Positions 58,841 to 64,000 of a DNA stretch of 64,000 nucleotides are shown in pieces. This DNA is from Rhodocollybia butyracea (taxonomy: Eukaryota; Basidiomycota; Agaricomycetes; Agaricales; Omphalotaceae). Location of the stretch: contig JADNRY010000013.1 in assembly GCA_015501585.1 (NCBI GenBank), forward strand, positions 124,001 through 188,000. Reading direction: 5' to 3'. Positions within the stretch are counted from its first letter, which is position 1; the number at the start of each line of letters is the position of its first letter. Position numbers and translations under genes: made by a program. The notes beneath the pieces were generated by a model that worked only from the letters and a program-made list of their open reading frames with translations, did not search any database and had not been told where the DNA came from.

Positions 58841-60999
58841 GGACTCGGATACTAGGAAGCATCAAAAACCGGATACAATAATTATCATGACGGAAGGTGC
58901 CAAGAAAAAACTCACGACATTTTCCAGCGGGTAGTACTTACTGATATTCTACATTTATAATTCTCACATTACACTGCACAGAAAATCAATCTACCGCAAT
59001 GGTAATAGGAGCTTGTAAGTACAACTCTCATTCTGCAGCTGATAGTCTGATGAGGTATCCAAATTCAAGTCGGACTCAGAGGTCGGAAGGTGTTCAAGTA
59101 CGCCTAGCGAGACCCAATTACTGCTCTGCAAAGTTATCACACAAAGCGTCACCGGGCTTGAAAGGGGGCCTGAACTTGCCACCCTCTATCACTGGCACAT
59201 CTCACTGTACTGGCACATCTCACTGTACTGGCACATCTCCTGGGTCCAAGGTCGGCTTTTTCCGCAAACAATGCCACGCCGCCGGCAATTTTCAGGACAG
59301 ATGGAGATTTTGTTCCACCAACGTCGCAACGGATTCACCAGGCTTGGTATCCTTGCATGCGGCGTAGCCAACCGAGACCATCATGCCCATACATTATGGA
59401 CCGGCATAGCGGGGCTACTAGGATGGCCAGAAGGGTACAGGGTTGCGCCCAAGTTTATGATCAAGTCCTGCTTAGCGGTCTGAAAAGTGGTGACGACCAG
59501 GCACAAGATCAACCAGTAGTAGGCAGCACAGTTTAATGCTCAAATTCAGTAACTTGAGGCTCCACGGGAAGTGGTTCAGTCTAATAGCCTAAAATTTCGC
59601 ACAACGCCGTAGGCGAGCTGTAGCCCCCGGTGGACTGTGGGGAGGCTTCATTTGACTTTGTTGGAAGTGTTGCGGATACTTGGGTAGAGGTCAAACCTTT
59701 GAAGTGTGGTTCCACGATACTTCACAATGCCCAGGAGTAAATCTTTTTGAAGAGTATCAATTTCAAGTTGCTAAGACCAGCTTTGACCGGCTATTTGCAG
59801 GCCAATTAAATAATTACTGCATTGGGAACGTGTTGTTAGATTTATCGTATTATTAGATTTATTCGGGCCACTGGAAGCGAGCAACAATAGTGCCATAAAT
59901 GAGAAATTGCCCGCTCTAAAAGTCGAACCATGATCGAGGTGTCCGTCCCATCACCGCCGCAAAACGGCTCTCAACTATCGCATGACCCTGCCACAATTTC
60001 AGGATCTTGTTCAGGATATGGCGACTACACAGAGCTACACAGTCATGAGACAGTAAACAAATGGTGACGAAAGACCACAAGTCCCCCCAAAAAAAGTCAC
60101 CTTCTTTAGACTGTCTGTTTCGCGCCCAATTCTTACAAACATTCACAGTCGCAATTGATAGGTTGCTGCTCCTTGTATGTGCCATTAGTGCTTGGTACGA
60201 TGGATGGGGAATTAGTGCTCACCAAATCCGATTCTTAATTGTGCAAGGGTCATGAAGTATTGGAAGATGCATGCCGAGAATTCTGAAACCGAAATTTCAA
60301 ACATTGTCTAAGACGACGCTTTAGCGATGTCAAAGGAACGGCCGCTGAAGTGGCGGGCGTAAGAGGTTCATGGCGCAAATCGCATCTATCTGGTGGAAAA
60401 TCTCTCGGGATAGGCCACCCAGAAACACCGTATACCATTGCAAGGTCGGCGATGCAGTGTGACATATCTTTCCGACGCCGACGTCTCGAGCTTCGAAGTG
60501 TTGGAACGAGGGTAACAGATGATGATGATATTGGGGTCAATGGCACAGAGTACAGAGTAGCTCCAACGCCTGAAGTAGAGGCTGAGTAAATGCTATCAGA
60601 GTAATTTGGCATCTTTGAGAGAGGGGACATGTGTTATAGCTGAATCTGTTTCGTAGTGATTATAAGAGTATCGTCGTTACGCCATACACAGCATCGTTAT
60701 CAAGCTCACTCCGTAGTAGAGGCGACATGTAAATAGAACATGCCAACATCCTCGCCTATGATGATCTTCTATTTGCCCAGTCAATGCATAAGCTCATCCT
60801 CATCAGGATCACATCGAGTTTGTACGTCTCTTAAACAAATCCGCAGGTGTCGTGGGTTGACACGATCACTGTGTTCTTTGGATATTAATGAGCCAAGAGG
60901 GCATCATCGACTTCAGTAGACGAAAGCGCCGTGGTCCTATAGTATGGAACATTGTCGGAAGGTAATTTGATCAATCCAATCATTCTGAGTAATTACATC
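58841..60999. other. 2.2-kb gene-poor region
   Basis: No gene is recognised. A minus-strand frame at 60250-60630 (126 residues, Ser-rich start, basic middle) could be a small gene but has no support beyond length. An 18-bp tandem repeat is present at 59191-59239. Confidence 0.4.
59191..59239. repeat. 18-bp tandem repeat, 2.7 copies
   Basis: ACTGGCACATCTCACTGT at 59191-59208 and 59209-59226, then 13 more bases of the unit. Confidence 0.85.
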
Positions 61000-63569
61000 T
61001 TAGATGGACCAAGCCTTGAACCATTGCACGGTACGTAGCCAGCCCACTTTTGAAGCCTCAGGGCCATCGAGAGGATGCCCTTGCCCGTCGAACATTAACA
61101 TTTCGACGTCATCCGCAACATCACCTCTGAAAGCCTTCAACGCATGATAGTATTCGATTCCTTGAGTCGGCGCTACCCGTTGATCAGAGTCACCTATAAG
61201 CAGCAGCACTGCTGCAATAACATTGTGGGCGTGGGCGATCGGAGATGCATGATACAGTTTTGAATACACTTCTGGGGTGACAATCGGAGGGGAAATTTTG
61301 GCCTTGGGAGAAGATGTTGGTCCCGTATAACCAAGCGGAAGAGAGGAAAGAGGATAGTCAATCCCAAATTCAGAAAAATACCAGTCTTGTATATCAGACG
61401 TTGAGACATTTCCACAAGAAATGACTGGATTCCGCAGCGCTGCAGCAGTGAAGACTTCTGGATATTGACCGATCACTGGATGAAAAGGACGCATCAGATT
61501 TCAACGCATCTTGGGTAAATAAAAATACGAACGATGACCAAGGAGAAATCCGCCATGACTTCCACCGCTAAGAAATAATTTACCACGCCCTTCGCCGGCG
61601 ACACCAGTATTCACAAGATGGCGGACAGACTCAATGCAGTCACCAACGTCTAGAGTACCACACTGTCCAATAAGAGCACGGACATACTTCTCTCCGAACC
61701 CAAGCGACCCCGTGTAGTTTGGTAGAGATAACGTATCTGCGGTAATGGCACATATGAGATGTTAGCTTGGCAGAGACATTAACGTTGCCTTACAGCCTTC
61801 TAATGCGAGAGAAACAATTGGAGGCGAAAACGCGACGATTTCCGTTCCATGTGGACCACCATGAGGCATTGTGATACAAGGAGGAGTATTTTTGTCAGCG
61901 GATTTATGTTGGACAAGAATAGTTTCTGTCGGGAATCGTCCAGGAATCGGGACGATCTTGACCTCCAGAGAGTCTAGAAGCACTTGAACTGAAGACTCGA
62001 AGGTTAGCGATGAATATACATTCCTTTTCTTGGAGAACGTACGCTCTTCCGATACAACTGATTTGTGGATGATTTTCCAGGATACAGAACCGTCATCACC
62101 CAATTCACCCAATACAAGCTCATACGGGCTGTAAATGAGCTGCGAACACATACAAGCTTGTTTCCTTCCGTTGCTAGCACTGAGGTCCAGCTGAACAATG
62201 TTTCATCCACCGGCGTAAGCTCTTTGACAGTTCCGTCGTTCAAGGAAATGAGAATGATGGTGGAGCGAGATCCCCAGACAGTTGGAGTGACTATGTAGTC
62301 CCCTTGACCGGAGTGGACCTGCAAAAAACGGGGCAGGCCGTCAAGATATAGCCCAGGAAACTCGCCTTTGGCAGGTTCCCATACGGCGTCGACTAGTGTT
62401 CGAGTTTTGTCAGGATCTACCGATGAAGTAACATCGAGGGAGTGAAGAGATGCTGTAGCCCAGTGTGCACCACCTGTGGGCTGCGAAAGCCACAACAAAG
62501 TGGTTTCACCATTATTACCAACAACCAATCGGGGAGTCCTGCACGAGAGGTTAGGTGGGGTAAGCTTTCGCAAACTTAGAGCTCTAGCCTCTGTCGCATC
62601 GGCTCCAGATGGTTGAACTGTCAATTCCCAGATTCCAGTAGGACGATTGTAGCAACCTTTGATCCCCAGGAGCCTCTCGCCTGAGGCAGTCTCATAACCA
62701 GTGGCGAATATCTTATCGTCAGAGAAGGGTTTGAACCGAGCTTGACCGAACCACACTGGCGAGTCGTGTGTAAGCGACACCAATTTGTCAGTTTGCCATT
62801 CGAAAAGAAACGATACGGGGAAGATCTTTCCTACTAGTCCTTCCCCAAATGATTGTCTGTATCTGAACTTTTCAGCGGAGTTCTTCTCCGTAATTTTTTT
62901 CTTCTCAGCGACGTAGAGAATTGACTTCTCAGAATGTGAAAAGCACAGCGAGGAGAAGTAGTCTGGAGTTATTACAGTCAGTGGAATTCCAACAGTAAAC
63001 AAATATTATTGCTAACCATCGGCATAAAACATTCCGTGTATATCGGTCACATCTTTACACGCCAACAACCTATCGCTATTCCAGACTTCTACGAATCTCT
63101 TCTTATCCTTATCCTCTCCGGTTTCCCTCAGAACGGCTTTGAGATTGCCTGATGCAGAATAAGCTGTGCTGACGATACCAATCACTTCCACACTAGGCGT
63201 AGTAGTATTTAGAGCATCCAACAAAATAGACTTGGATATAGTTCTTTTAAGGTTTCGGATATGGTCGCGGACGGATAACTGAACAGCAACGACTAAAAAA
63301 CCGTGAGTTGCATACCGGGAGAATATGTAGAGCTTGAGCTTACTATTACCGTGCAAGGAAGCTAAGGTGGGGACAGGAATAGCCGTCAAATCGTCGTAGT
63401 TCTTGATCGACATGTTTTGGAATCCACGAGAGCTCGAGGGCCAATTTATATGCAGAGCCCTAGAGCCCTGGGTAGAGGGTTGGTGTTTGCTGGAAGAAGT
63501 CAATACCAACCTTGGAATCCGGATAAAACGAAGCATGAGTCGCGGACCGTAGTTCAGGATCACAGTCAT
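61000..63569 (-). CDS. Acylaminoacyl-peptidase (S9 prolyl oligopeptidase family)
   Basis: A serine peptidase that removes N-acylated amino acids from short peptides. The beta-propeller half is long (SVRDHIRNLKRTISKSILLD, RFKPFSDDKIFATGYE, FSWTSVLATEGNKLVCVRSS). The C-terminal alpha/beta-hydrolase half has ITMPHGGPHGT, SLPNYTGSLGFGEKYVRALI, the nucleophile elbow GGSHGG, the Asp in GDSDQRVAPTQG, and the His in GQGHPLDG, so the triad is complete. Stop at 61000-61002. Two starts are possible: 63569, giving a basic N-terminal extension (LMLRFIRIPRLVLTSSS) that could be a mitochondrial presequence, or 63413 (MSIKNYDDL), the usual cytosolic length. I used the longer. Confidence 0.85.
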
Positions 63570-64000
63570 GTGGTGTGACGTTACGTACCCGGATCGGTTA
63601 ACCAGTAGCCGATATCGCGACTTGAACTTTGACCGCCATCATCCATGTCGGAAACGCAGAACCTCAAATCTTTGGGGCGCGCAGATTTCAAGTACTCTCT
63701 CACGTACAGGACACGGTGGTGAGATTCTTACTTTCTTTCTGCCATTGATATCTTCTTGTCGCGGTTGGCGTTTTTTTCGATTAGTATTTGTACCGAACGT
63801 TCTTCATTCTCTGTGTTATTGACCTAGCTTCAAAGGAGCGACAATGATCAATACTCTCATATAAACAACTCCATATACTACCACTTTTTTGACTCAATAG
63901 TCAACACCTATCTCATTGAATCCTGTGGACAGAATCCTCAACAATCGCCATCCATTGGTCTTGTTATTTCTTCATGGTGTCAGGTAGCTGGATTTGGACT
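63570..64000. other. Window-end flank
   Basis: Upstream side of the peptidase gene. No gene start is convincing before the window ends. Confidence 0.4.

Noticed and set aside
60250..60630. 126-residue minus-strand open frame
   Set aside because: Length alone; composition is not distinctive and no domain is visible. Kept only as a note in the region entry.

Overview
The window is nuclear DNA of a filamentous basidiomycete, most likely an Agaricomycete mushroom. Almost every gene is broken by many introns of about 45-65 nt with short exons. The gene set includes a VelB-type velvet factor, an NST1 orthologue, a GABA-permease-like transporter, SUR7/PalI, GH18 and GH47 enzymes, and F-box/TPR proteins of a kind common in mushrooms. 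I see no bacterial or viral genes, no rRNA, no CRISPR array and no tRNA I could defend. Species-level identity cannot be read from the sequence.

Layout. 0-10.6 kb: a velvet factor with a very long disordered tail (+), a 549-bp MITE-like element with an 8-bp target duplication, a small DUF7770-like gene (-) whose stop codon touches that duplication, and an NST1-like stress protein (+). 11-21 kb: transport and secretion genes: an amino-acid permease (+) with a 9-nt and a 15-nt exon, a secreted SGNH esterase (+), and two tandem allantoate/nicotinate-type MFS permeases (-). 21.8-30.2 kb: a flavin monooxygenase (-), a small Cys-rich protein (+), a secreted glycosidase-like protein (+) and a cytochrome P450 (-) with an in-frame stop codon. 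31-38 kb: an RPAP3-like co-chaperone (-), a PX-domain/GH18-chitinase fusion (+), a Ser/Pro-rich unknown (-) and a Gcn4-like bZIP (+). The last two diverge from a promoter carrying three TGACTCA boxes. 38.4-40.4 kb has no gene I recognise. 40.4-47.2 kb: a SAM methyltransferase (+), mitochondrial QCR2 (+), eEF1B-gamma (-) and a SUR7/PalI membrane protein (-). 47.2-50 kb is gene-poor and rich in repeats. 50-64 kb: a one-pass membrane protein with a frameshift in its membrane segment (+), a GH47 alpha-mannosidase (+), an F-box/TPR protein (-), a gene-poor stretch, and an acylaminoacyl-peptidase (-).

How the genes relate. The content is a mix of housekeeping genes (QCR2, eEF1B-gamma, RPAP3, APEH), regulators (velvet, NST1, bZIP), and uptake or secreted degradation genes (permeases, SGNH esterase, glycosidases, P450, FMO). 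It does not look like one coherent pathway cluster.

Most unusual observations: the PX-GH18 fusion, with the catalytic motif split by a GC-AG intron and a 17-nt exon; the two micro-exons in the amino-acid permease; the MITE with five direct copies of one 11-12-base motif; a Gcn4-like bZIP with Ser at the normally invariant Asn; and several genes with a single lesion. Exon joins given to the base were worked out by hand from splice sites and reading frame; the others are approximate.
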